From positions 76,624,012 to 76,688,011 of the forward strand of contig CM042152.1 of assembly GCA_023376005.1 (NCBI GenBank): 64,000 bases of DNA, written 5' to 3'. This DNA is from Doryteuthis pealeii. Taxonomy: Eukaryota > Mollusca > Cephalopoda > Myopsida > Loliginidae. Made by a program: the position numbers and the translations under genes. Below, one piece after another: positions 43,995 to 57,201 of the stretch. Position 1 is the first letter of the stretch. Each line of letters begins with the position of its first letter. Under the pieces are notes generated by a model, which saw only the letters and a list, made by a program, of their open reading frames with translations, was not told the DNA's origin and searched no databases.

Positions 43995-46900
43995 TCACTT
44001 TCATTGTTTCCTGTTGTTTTTGACAATCCCAATAAATACCAGAGATTTGCTTTTCATGTTCTTTTGTCTGTAAATATTAGAAACTAGAAAGAAAAAGAAA
44101 AACTCGATTCCTATGCAGTTGATCTAAAAAGCTTAACTATATTTTTGGATTTGAGTTTTAATTCAAACCAGTAAGCGTAAATTTTCAAAATCTCTCAAAT
44201 TCATGAAAAGTTATGGAAGTTTTCAGTGAATGTTGGATTTAACAATTTAGAATTTTGGATTTGTGTATAATATTGTAAGTTTGATGATGCATTACAGTTT
44301 TGTTTATGTGTTTAATGGCATATCAACTCTTTATTGGTTATTTAATGCCAAAATTCAATTCATTTATTTGTGTACAGTTATATGGGTTCAAGTAACTAAT
44401 AATGTTAATCGTTAGTAAACAATTATAGCTTCAATTAGCTATTTTTAATACAAATAATTTGAACACATCTTATGTTGTTTCAAGTATTCTTATCTAATAC
44501 AAACACTTTTCAAACAGAAATATTTTTCTAAATTGCACTTTTTTTTTAATTTGTGTATAATCATTCGTTTGTTCACAGTTATATGATATCAAGTATTTCT
44601 ATCTAATACAAATAATTTTAAAACATTTTGAATAATTTTAATTTCATTTGGCCTATAGATGGGACCCTAACAGGTATTACCACTCCTGGTCAGAGTATGA
44701 AAATTTATTTGTTTTAGTTTGATATTCATGAAATAAATATTGGATAAAAGAAAATGGGGGGGGGCAACAATTTTTTAAAGAATATTTTATAAGTACAATG
44801 TAATTGGAACATTATTCAAATATACTGCTACCTTGACTTATGAGTTTAATTCTGCTCATAACTCAATTTCCTTGTATATCAAATCTATTTTCCTTATTGA
44901 AATAAACAGAAATGCCTTAATATGTTCCCCTCCCTCCCCCTGCAAACACCTTAATTTTTTTGTTACATTTTTTTAGATAAGAAAAATTGCACTGTTTTGT
45001 ATAAAAACATAATATAATATAATGAAATTTATTGTGTACAGTGCTCAGGTGCACCACAACTCATCAAAGTCTCATGTCAAGTACACAGAATAATGTATTA
45101 GTGCCAGGAACATGAACAGTTTACAGTAATAATATGTATGTATGTGTGTGTGTGTGTGTGCATGTGTGTGGAGAGTGGCATCAGGTATAGTGTTGGTGGA
45201 CTACAGGAAGCATGGAGGCTTTGAAAGATTCGGTGCTTCGGCAGCCTACAACAGACACAGGCAGTTTATTCCATGTCTCCGCAATTCTGAGCGTGAAGAA
45301 ATGTTTCCGAAAGTCACATGAGCAGTGCTGTTTTCTGACTTTGTAGGCATGCCCACGGGTGTTAGAAAGATGGAGATGTGCTGTAAAGTTTTAATTTTAT
45401 TTTTTTATAAATAATATTTTTCGTGTAATAAATTTGGAAACTTAATTGTTTTTAGTGAACTTATTAACATAAGCGTATATGAAGCTCATTGTACGTTAAA
45501 GTTTTGCACAAAAAAGCAAAAAAATTGATCAAGTGACAGCTCGTAACTTGGAAAACTCATAAATTGGGACACTCGTAAGTAAAAGTACCACTGTATTACC
45601 CCCCTTTTTTATGCCACTGGTTAATGAGTATTTTAAGTAGATTGCTTATTGCCAAATAACAAGAGTAATATTAATGTTGCATAATTTCATTATACTCGCA
45701 CCTTCTTTTGTAATCAGCCAACACACGTACATGACGGCTTTTGCTTGGCTGGAAATGAGTTTGTCTAATACGAATAGAATAAACTTGGCATATTCACCGT
45801 TTTTTTTATTAATCAATAAGAATTGCATCTATCAAATTCTGTAAAAGGAGAACATTCAGCTGAAAATATAGGAAAATCTTTTAAGTGTTTTTTTGTTTTT
45901 GTTTTTTTTTGTTTTTTTTTTCTTCCTTTCTTTTTCAAATATCCTTTGATAGCTTTTGTAATATCTGAAACTGGTTTTTGCCTTTATACATTCACCTGAA
46001 AATATATTGAAGCTTTTTACCAACATAAAGAAAAAGAGGTCACATTATCATATTATGAGAATAAATAAGGTATCTCTACTTTAATTGTCCTGCCTGACTC
46101 CAGCCTATCCCCCACCCCCTTTTGTCAGAAAGAAGACAACCTTTTTTTCTTCTTTACTTAAACTGAAAATTCATCTCATAGGTAAGAAGAGAATATTTTT
46201 TTATCATGTAGAGGGCATTAAAAGAATTACTTAAACCTATGAAAAACTCATTGGAGTAAATGTTTTGAATGCCGGGGGGGGGATATTTTAAAGAAAATTA
46301 ACATTTTATTCAGTGTTCAATTGGTAAATACAGCTTGAGTCTCAATACTTTCTTAACACACCTTGTAGTACTCTTATGTTTGTATTTCATAGTGAAATTT
46401 TTTATTAGAAAAATATGTTTAGAGAATAAAGCAATTTTCAGTCCAATTTGTAACGGAATGATAATTTTAAACTGAACATTTTTTAATCATTCAAGTTCTC
46501 AATATGATAGAGATAACTATGAAATGCTATTTAGAAACCTTTACTCCTTCCTAAATAGAAGGATCAATATCATCATGGACAGAAGTTAACTATGAAATGC
46601 TAATTAGAATCCTTCACAAACATTTTTCTGCTTTTAGCAAAGGGCTTTCGATTTAAACTGTAAGTATAATATTGAATTGGACACTTTGTGTCTAAAAGTT
46701 AACTAAACTAAATCTTTATCTTTTTATCATATAAAGTAGATATTTAGCAGGGAGCTAAAGTTATGGCACCCGCCACTTTTATTTCTTTACTTTTTTCTTG
46801 TCATTGGAAAATAAAACATTTCATAGTTAACAGCTGTCCATGATGATATTGATACTTCTATTTTGGAAGGTGTGAAGTTTCTAATTAGCATTTCATAGTT

Positions 46901-47142
46901 AACTGCTGTCCATGATGATACATTCCCTCCTTCCTAAATAGAAGCATCAGTATCTCAATCATAATGATAATTTGTATGATGAAGAAATGATATTCAACAT
47001 AAGGCAGACACCACAAAATCATCATACAGTTGCAAATTTGACTGGAAATTGCTTTATTCTCTTAGAGCATTTTAAGCTCATTGTTCTAATAAAAATCTTG
47101 TTATGTGGGGGGAGGGTACTGTTTTTGCTGGTTATGGTTTTA

Positions 47143-47229
<87 letters not shown>

Positions 47230-47812
47230 GGGCATGAAATAAGCATTATGAAGAAGGCAAAAGCCAGAAACCTTAGGTAGATGCTCACTAAAAACCTTTG
47301 TATAAACAGTTATATTTAATAAATACAGCTCTTACATTTGTAATTGAGCACTTTAGTTTCCTTTATTTCAACTCGGAAAAATTACCCATATATATATATA
47401 TGATTACTGTGGTTAGTAGTATTTATTGGTCTTGCTCCTTTTTCTTCTTCAGTCAGATTTTAGCCCTGAAGAGCTTTATGTGAAACTAATAGTAGGTTCG
47501 TCTGACTCAGTAGATTATCTTTATTACTTGGCTCTACTTAGGTATCGAGCACTTTTTACAGATTAGCTTCTCCTAGCGGTTATATGAATATATATATATA
47601 TCTTATATACATATATATACATATAAATTGTTTTTTCTTTTGGCCAAATACTATACCAATAGATTATTTTTTGTTGGTACGAATATCTTGGTCTTTTCTT
47701 TTTTTTCAAAAATTTTTTTCTTCCTGGTTGATGTTGGTAGTATATTTTTACAATCAAACTCTCTGCTGGGTTTTTTCTCTCCGCAAGGATCTACCAACAC
47801 GCTTGGTATATT

Positions 47813-47853
<41 letters not shown>

Positions 47854-49165
47854 ATTTTAGTTATAGAGTGTGTTTCCAAAAATTTAAAGTTATTTGAAAT
47901 GTACAGGCTGTTTCAGAAAATAAATATAAATTTGTAATCTAATAATTTGACTAATTCTCATTCAAATGATCTCCAAATTTTAACAGTATGTTTAGAAATA
48001 ACTCCAAATTAGAGTTAGATTTGCCACAAAACTGCTCATATTATTAATACATTTAAAATCCTGAAATATGTGTTATATATTTTGAAGAAATAAAGATTTG
48101 CATAGTATATAGTAGGAATAATTTGCATGATGATTTTAACAAAACTGGGTTTAATAAATAATTATTTGCTGTTACTGATTTCTAATACTATCATTTATTC
48201 TCAAACATAATAAAAGCAATCCTACATATAATTTTATATAGAAATCAATTAAAATAACATTAAAATAAGTGTAATATTTTTATATCCCCAAATGGGTTTG
48301 AAGAGGTTCCTTAGCCTTGGTCGGCAACCCATCAACTCAAGGAGAAGTCCGACACAAAACTCTGCTGCCTTTCAAGGAAAGACTAGGAGAGTAAACCCTG
48401 AAAATAAATCAGGAGCCAGAGTCACTAAGGTGGAGTGATGCTGAAATCCAGTGTTATCCATCAACTCATGCGACACTACCGTTGCCAAACTGCATTGGTA
48501 CCTTACCTTTCCTTTGGATCATAGCGGCAGTGTGGAGAGGGTTATCTGCTGCATAGGCAACAGCTCATCCTCCATATGAATCCGCCCAGGCTATGTAGTT
48601 TAAAAAATTTAAAAATAAAAAAACTTTGACACTACTCCATCGTCTCTCGTAGATGGAAGACTACCAACCAACCAACCAACTCCAAATTCTATGTTTAATG
48701 TTTAAATGCCTTTTCATTTCCAGTGAATAATATTTCAATAACTGAAAAGAAAAAAAAAGAAAACATTAAACATTGAATTTTCAGTTGTTTCTACACATGT
48801 TATTTGCCAAATTTGAGATCATTTCATTAAGAATTATTAGATTACAAAATGATATCAATTTTTCTGAAACGCACGGTATATAAGAAGATGCTTGTAAAGG
48901 TTCTTGTTATTATTGTATTCAAGTTCCAGTTTTATAGATAAACTAGCAAAAGTACCTGCTCCATGACCAGACTATAAAAGATTATAAAATTATAAAAAAT
49001 TAGGTTGATTTTGTTTTAATTAATTAATTCCTTAATAAGTAAAAGTCAATAGCCAAATTTGGCGTGTTTCTTAGTTAAAAGAATATTACGGTTTATGCAA
49101 GATTTCGAATGTGTGTTACGTCTCTTTTTGGAGTTATATGTCAACACATACATACCAAACTTCCT

Positions 49166-49197
<32 letters not shown>

Positions 49198-50023
49198 GAT
49201 ATATATATAGATGAGTATTTCAAATACAAATTGTGATCTGGGGAAAAGATATTTGTTTTTTATTGAACAAATTGATTTTAAAGTAACTCGGATTTTAGGT
49301 GTTAATATGTCCTAGATATGAAATTAAACTGCATCTGATGTTGAGGCTCTAGAGAGGGTGGAGTACCCTTTTGTTGCCATTACTCCCAGGTCCACTCTGA
49401 CACAGAGTGGTAGTACCTGTTAGGGTCTCATCTAAGAGTCAAATAGATCTGTTTAAAAATTATTTGTATTTGATAGGACCGTGTGCAAAAAAAAAAAATC
49501 TTAAGTAACAACTATACAAAACATGTAAATATGAAAATACAATGAACGGGATTCCCTAACCTCTCTAAGTATAAAATAACTAACAATTGTGTTCTGGGTA
49601 TAACACTAAACTGCATCTGATGGTAAGGCTCCAGTTCTATGGTTCTGGGGAGTGTGGAGTAGCCCTTTGTTACCATTATCCCCAGTTAGGATCCCATATA
49701 TGAGTCAAATAGATCTGTTAGAAAATCATAAATATTGGATTGTAATGTTTGAAAATTTTATGTAAATAAATAATCACACTGGTTTAAAAAGAAATTGAGG
49801 CAAGCACAAAAATAGCTGTTTTAACCTAATTTGGGGGTGCTGAATTCAGATTTGAAATCCGTTTTTACTCATCACCTCTAGTTTTTTTTAGATATGCATA
49901 CTGTACATTTTGTACACATACTGTACATAAAGGCATATATGCATTCAGGGTTAATTTCTAATATTGTGTGACTTATGTCTTCTTTTTTAGTTATTATGCA
50001 ATAAATGTAAGTGATAGCATTAC

Positions 50024-50065
<42 letters not shown>

Positions 50066-53000
50066 ACGGATTTTGGCAGTTAAGCATAGCCAACCTGTCT
50101 CAATCAACAGCCAGTAGTGCACTGGCAGCCAGCGCAGGAGGTTGTCGTCCCTCACAGCGCAGGAGGAAGGTGTCCCTCGACAATTGTGTTACACAATCTT
50201 TTGGGTATATATTTGTATTACAATTTCCAACAATGCACATCTTATTGCCATACATATGATTTAATTTTACTTTGTTTTTGTTTTTGTCATATTCTCCAAT
50301 GGCTCGTCAAAACATTGAGGATGCCTCAACAAGGCCAATTCTTTCTGAATTGTGTACATTGTGTCATCCAATATTTATTCCATCAATGTTCTTTATCTAT
50401 CCTGTTTTATCTGTAATAAGCTGCTGCAACTGTTGAAATAAGCATGTATATACTCTGTATATACTAAAATGAGACTATTTAAAAGATAGAAAACTAGAGG
50501 TGATAGAGCAAAACTGTTTATAAATTTGAATTCAGCACACCCAAATTAGTAAAAAAACACCTATTCACATTCTTGCCTCAGACAAAAAATATTTTTTTGT
50601 AAACCAGTGTTATTATAGACAAAATATAAAATAAAAAATGCGATTTAAAAAAAAAAATGAGTGCAAACACCCTAATTTTTTTTCCTTTTTTTAAACAAGA
50701 AAAATAACAGTATTGTATAAAAACATAAAATAGAATGTAATGAATTCTGTGCTGTAATGCTTTAATGTTTATTTTTTTTATAGATAATATTTTTCTTTTG
50801 ATGTAATAGATTTGGAAGCTTTAATGTTTTTAGTGAATTTATGCTTATTTCCTATAAGTCGAACATAAACAAAGGGGAACCACTCTTGACTGATAAATTA
50901 TTTATTTATTTTCCCATTAAACTAACCCTAAACCCTAACACTAACTTCTTTTTTCCTAGTAGATCAATAAGTAAATAAATGATTTATCAGTCAAGAGTGG
51001 TTCCCCTTTGTTTATGTTGGACTTATAGGAGATAACTGAATTTATTAACATAAGATAGCTATACCCAAAATTCGGCTGCTAGCGTCAGATTTTTTTTAAA
51101 CGAATTAAAATTAATTAAATCTATTATTTAAGGTCAAATTTTTGTCTAAAACGATAAATAGTAACATAATGACCATCATTTAAAAAAAAGAAAAATATCA
51201 TTACATATGCAGTTTATTTTTAATACATTTAAAACGATTTTTTTGTCAATTTCGATCGTGTTCGGCCATTTTGGCTCTTTTTAAATGGCTTGTAATGGCT
51301 TGTTTACAAATTTAATGTAACATTCGCAATTGCAAAAAAATTTACCAAAAATCAGGGAATTATCCGATTTTAATGAAATTTTCAGTATTGATTTATCAAT
51401 TAATGAATTTTATAATGCATCAGTTATTTTATTTCAAAACTTTAATTAAGTATTTTTGCTATGAAAAATTAATATATAAAATTCATTTAAAATATGAAAA
51501 GCCTGATAAGTTTAAAATGTTATATTTTTAGATTCTAGAAATAAATATCTATTTAATGCAAACCTTATTTTAGTCAAACAAAGTATAAGTTTTGAAGAAA
51601 ATCTCTTGAAAATTTAGCCCCCCCCCCCTTTTAAGCAGAAAAAATATCAATGTATAATTTTTTTCTTTTATAAGATAATAGCCAATTAAATAATTATCGA
51701 AATGAGTAAAAAAGAAATCTTCCCCGTAATTTAAAAAAAAATTTTTTTTTTTGCATTTTATTTTCCGATTTTTCAGTACTTATTTTCTCATAAAATATTC
51801 CCCTTGAAAAATTTTTTTTTTCTATTCACAACTTCGGTCTTTTATCTTTTTATTTCTACTGTAATTAGTATCAAACGCTGACCAATTCGCTGAGATTTTA
51901 CGCCCCCAAAATAAGTTGGGGGCGGGGGCAAATTAAGTGATCTGAAAAAAATGAGAAAGTTTTGAAATAAAATAAATAATGCATTATAAAGTTCATTCAT
52001 TGATAAATCAACACTGAAAATTTCATTAAAATCTGATAATTCCCTGATTTTTGGTAAATTATTTTCTGTAGGGGGGGCTAAATTCATTTTGTCAAAAATG
52101 GATTTTACATCAATTTTGGGTATACCTAACATAAGAGTATCTGAAACTTCCTAGTATCTCAAAGTCTACCTCCCAACACAAAGCAACAAAAATTAACCAA
52201 GTAACGGCTTGTAAGTTGGGGCATGGCCTGGGAATGAATTCGTTGAAACTTCCGCGTCTGGCAACTGACCTGGTAAACGCTCATAAGGTCATTAATCATC
52301 TTAACAACAGCAACCTTGAGCACCTTTTTGATCTCCATCTTTCTAACACATGTGGGCATGCCTACAAAGTCAGAAAACAGCACTGCTCACGTGACTTTCG
52401 GAAACATTTCTTCATGCTCAGAATTACGGAGACATGGAATAAGCTGCCTGCGTCTGTTGTAGGCTGCCGAAACACGGCCTCCATGCTTCCTGTAGTCCGC
52501 CAACACCATACCTGATGCCCCTCTCCACACACACATGCACGCATATTATTACTGTAAACTGTTCATGTTCCTGACACTAATACATTATTCTGTGTACTTG
52601 ACATGAGACTTTGATAAGTTGTGGTGCACCTGAGCACTGTACACAATAAATTTCATTCATTTAAAAAAAAAATTTTTTTATAAGTAATAGTCAAATATTA
52701 AAGCAAGTGGTTTAAATCCTAAAGAACTAGTAGAAGAAAGATGAACTCATGAGTTATGGGATACAGGTTCAAGTCTTGTTTGTGGTTGTTACATTATTCC
52801 AATTCATGCTGCTTATTTTACTGATATTTAATTTTAAAATGCTGTGATATTATTACTGTAAACTGTTCATGTTCCTGACACTAATACATTATTCTATGTA
52901 CTAGACATGAGACCTTGATGAGTTGTGGTGCACCTGAGCACTGTACACAATAAATTTCATTATTATTATCATTATCTTTACATGAGTCAAGTTGCCACTG

Positions 53001-55104
53001 TATTTATGTAAAACTGCTGACTGAAAGAAATCCTAGTATTGAATCTTTCTGTCTTTTCATGTTAATAATCTCTGCCAAAATATCAACAATATAAGAAAGA
53101 ATCAGTGCCAAGTACAAACTGTTTCTCCAGACCATCGGTTAAATTATAGACATTTGTTTAATAACAGAATAAATAATAGTTTCATTATAATGTAAACATT
53201 GTGAGTCAAATTTAATTTTTATTTACTTGATGACCACTGAACCAATTGTATTCCTGCTGTGACACAAGTTTATAATGATATTGATTTTATACTTCTATTT
53301 AAGTTGGTTGGATTTTATGGCATGTCAACCTTTGTTGGGTTGTTTTATGCCAAAAATGTTTTTGTTTTATTCATTCTTGTTGGGTATTCAAATTTTTTTA
53401 ACACATTTTTAAAAACTCATTTTTTATCTATTTGACCTATATATGGTACCCTAGTAGGTACTACTACTCTGGGCCAGAGGAGACCTGGAAGTAATGGCGA
53501 TAAAGGGGTACTCTACACTTCCCAGATCTCCAGAATTGGAACCTCACCACTAGATGCAGTTTAACATCATATCTGGGACACTAAGACCCACAGCCACCAC
53601 CTTCTAGCAGATATATGATAAAAATGGTTGGAGGTGTGCCATAAGGGCAACAGGATCAGGACAATCATATGGGTGCTAGGGCTGACAGCATAAGAGTATC
53701 ACAGGTATCTGTGTGGTAAAGTTAGGAGCTGATGATAGGTGTGCCATTCCATCTCAGATGCAAAAACAATCTCCTTAGTCTAGTGCTAGTGAAAAGGTGA
53801 TAGACTTCTTGTTGTCTGGCTGATACCGATATTAGGGCACCTTGTTGATTTTACTTTTATATATATATATATATATACCATTACACCATGTACCTCCATA
53901 ATGTATATCAGGGTGGCACATAGTGTAATGGTTATCATCGTAAAAAATAGTCACGGCGATCCAAGTTCAAATCCTGGATGAGGCTGTTTGCATTTCACAT
54001 AGCGCTAATACCCTTGGGAAAGACCTGCATCTAACTATTCTCCCTACAGCTATGGGTAAATAGTAGGGTGAAGTGGGCTCTTTAACCTTGGTTTGGCAAC
54101 CAGTCTAAGAGAAGGAAGACTTTGAATTCAAACCTGTTAAATTGACCATGTTTCACATCTTGCTCATCTGGAGAGTTTGGTAAATATATATATATATTAT
54201 TTCAAGATATTGATATTAAAGAAACTAACAAGAATATACACCCTCTGGGCATAAGTATTTAAGTTTTAATGTAATGAAATATATTAAATTAGAAAGACTA
54301 ACAAAATTAAATAAGACACATATAAAAAGATTACACTTATTTTACTTATATTTTAATTGGTTTCTATATAAAATCATTCATAGAATTGATTTTAATATTT
54401 TGGAGAATAAAACAATAATATTAGAGATCAATAACACAGTAATAATTTATTAATTAATCACATCATATATTATGTAAACCTTTTATTTCTTATTGATGTA
54501 TAAGACACATTGCGGGATTTTAAACACACTAATAACATGGGCTGTTTTGAGGCAAATCTAACTCTGATTTTCATTGAGACATCGTTGATGAATAAGTATT
54601 CTATGTATTAATGATTTTGACTATAAATTGAATACTCATTGATAAACTTAAGCAATTTCTGAGGGTATTGTGATGTAAGCAGTGACATAGTTTTGGTTAC
54701 AGACATACAGGCAGACACTGAATCTCCATTATGATAAAACTAGAAGTGGCTACTCGGCATTGTCTGGGTAGGGGGTGGGTAGTATTGCAGATCCATGATT
54801 ACTGAATCATGAGTTGGATTTTTGCAAGATGCCCTATTAAGGTCCCTATGTAAAAAAAGATCTTGCATTGATTCGGCTGGGATGGGGGGGGGGGGGGGCA
54901 TCAGAAAAAACTGCATAGACCCTCTGAAAAAAAAAAATTAATGTTTCCTATTTAGAATATTAGAATATTAAATGCAAAAAAACAAAAACTTCCATGCTGT
55001 TACTATTTGAATTTTATTTTTTAATTATCTTCACGAATATAAATTAAATCTTCATTATTTTTGCTCAAAAAGCAAGATCTGATGATAGTGTATGTATGTA
55101 TGTA

Positions 55105-55153
<49 letters not shown>

Positions 55154-57170
55154 TTTGTTGTTAATAGTTTTATTTTCATAGTTTCCTCCAGACATACACA
55201 CATACATACACATAACTGTCCTTTATATATATATAGATAGATTGATAAGTTAGAGTTAGTCAGTTTGATGTTGATTATCATTGAATCATTTGCAACGAAA
55301 TCTCTGTTTTGCTAAACTATGATTTAAAAAAAAAACATAGTCTTCTTCATTGCCATGACTCCCAGGTTCACTCTGACCCGGAGTGGTAGTACCCATTGTT
55401 GTGACTTTATTCATATAGTTGACCTATTACAGCATTGTTGTGACTTTATTCACATAGATGACCTATTACAGCATTGTTGTGACTTTATTCACATAGATGA
55501 CCTCCTACTTTTATATTCATTCTTTCTCACATTATTATTAGTGCTACTTGAGCCGTGACTATTTGGAAAACTGACAAACATTTGTCAATTATAACTATTC
55601 TGATACATTGGTTTGTCATTGCTTATTTTTAAAGTCAGTAATGTTTTATATTCCCTTTGTTCCATAATAATATACACCTACTTAAAATTCAAGTGAGACA
55701 AGTTTTCCTGGCTAGATTCAATTTGACTTCTATCACAAAATGCTATTGTAGATTTTTACAAAGATTTCATGAGTTAAATCAAACTTAACAGACCTAAATT
55801 CCACCATTGTATGTCATGCTGCTGAAAGAAAAAAATGCCAAAAATCAGGGAATGTTAATTCCCTGATTTTTGGCATTTTAATGAAATTTTTAGTATTGAT
55901 ATATTAAGGAATAAAAGATATAATGCACCAGTTAGTTTATTTAAAAACTTTTACATTTTTTTTCAGGTGAGTTTGAACCATGTATCTTTGACGCATAACA
56001 CAGATTATCAAAGATATGTGGTTCAAAGTTAATTGTCCTGAAAAAATCAAAGGTCCATTAAGTTCGATTTAACCAATTTTCATGTTATGTAAAGTGTTGG
56101 TAAATGAAAAAAAAAAAAAATGTTATACAGAAAATGTGTATTTAAAAAGCAACTTTTAAGGAAAATAATTTCTATCTTAATGTTGTCAGAAACAAATGTT
56201 TATCTTCTTGCTTATCAGTATATTGCATAGAATCACAATTATGAAGTCATTTGTGTTGTAATGGTTATTGTCATAGGAAATAGACACAGTGACCCAGGTT
56301 CAAATCTTGGATGAGGCCGTTTGCATTTCACATTGTGCACAGGTGAAGGGTACGAATCCAACTATTCTCCTTTCAGCTATGGGTAGATAGTAGGACAGAC
56401 TGGGCTCTTTAACCTTGGTATGATAACCAGTCTAGGAGAAAGAAAACTCTTAATTCAAACCTGTTAGACTCTGCTTAAAAATTGACCCTGTGTTACATCC
56501 TACTCGTGTGGACAGGTTGAGTAAATACATATAATCCCCAATTATCAAATTTGTACACAAAGATGTCTCAAAATTTCATTTCTCCACCATTAACACAATT
56601 TACACTTTCAAAACACTTCTCAAAATGCATTTTTTCAAGACAGAGTTACACTACAAAATGTTTTCTTATGAGTTGGATTTCAGATTTGCCTTGCATTAAC
56701 AACTGTCACGACTCATGCATAACATTTTGGTGATGCATAATCATTTTACTTTCCATTTGTGACTAATTATAATTTCATGCTTAGAGCATTTTCTTGAAAT
56801 TATTCCTTTTTGTAAAAAAAAAGATATCTTATGGTAAATTTGAAACTGCTTAACTTTTGAGTGGGTGTATAGTCATTACATTTGGAGCGTGAAATTTCTC
56901 TGCAAATATAACAATTATCATGAGACTGAGTTCTAATTGTCAAACATTTTAACTAGTTCAACTTTATTAACAAGAGATAAAAAAAAATGGATTAATCATA
57001 ATAAATTGTATTAAAGTCAATTTGGAAAAATTGAAATGAAAAAACAAACAATCTTTTTTCAAAACCAGTTTTGCTAAGAAACCGGTTAATCTTAGATATT
57101 TAAAAAAAAAGAACCCGTTAGTTTTGTTTCGGGAATGTTTGGCATGCTAGTTTTTGTTTTCTTTTGGGTA

Positions 57171-57201
<31 letters not shown>

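Noticed and set aside
52216..52515. Functional host gene at the 99-codon frame
   Set aside because: It is the C-terminal block of a LINE reverse transcriptase with a second reversed copy at 45 kb.
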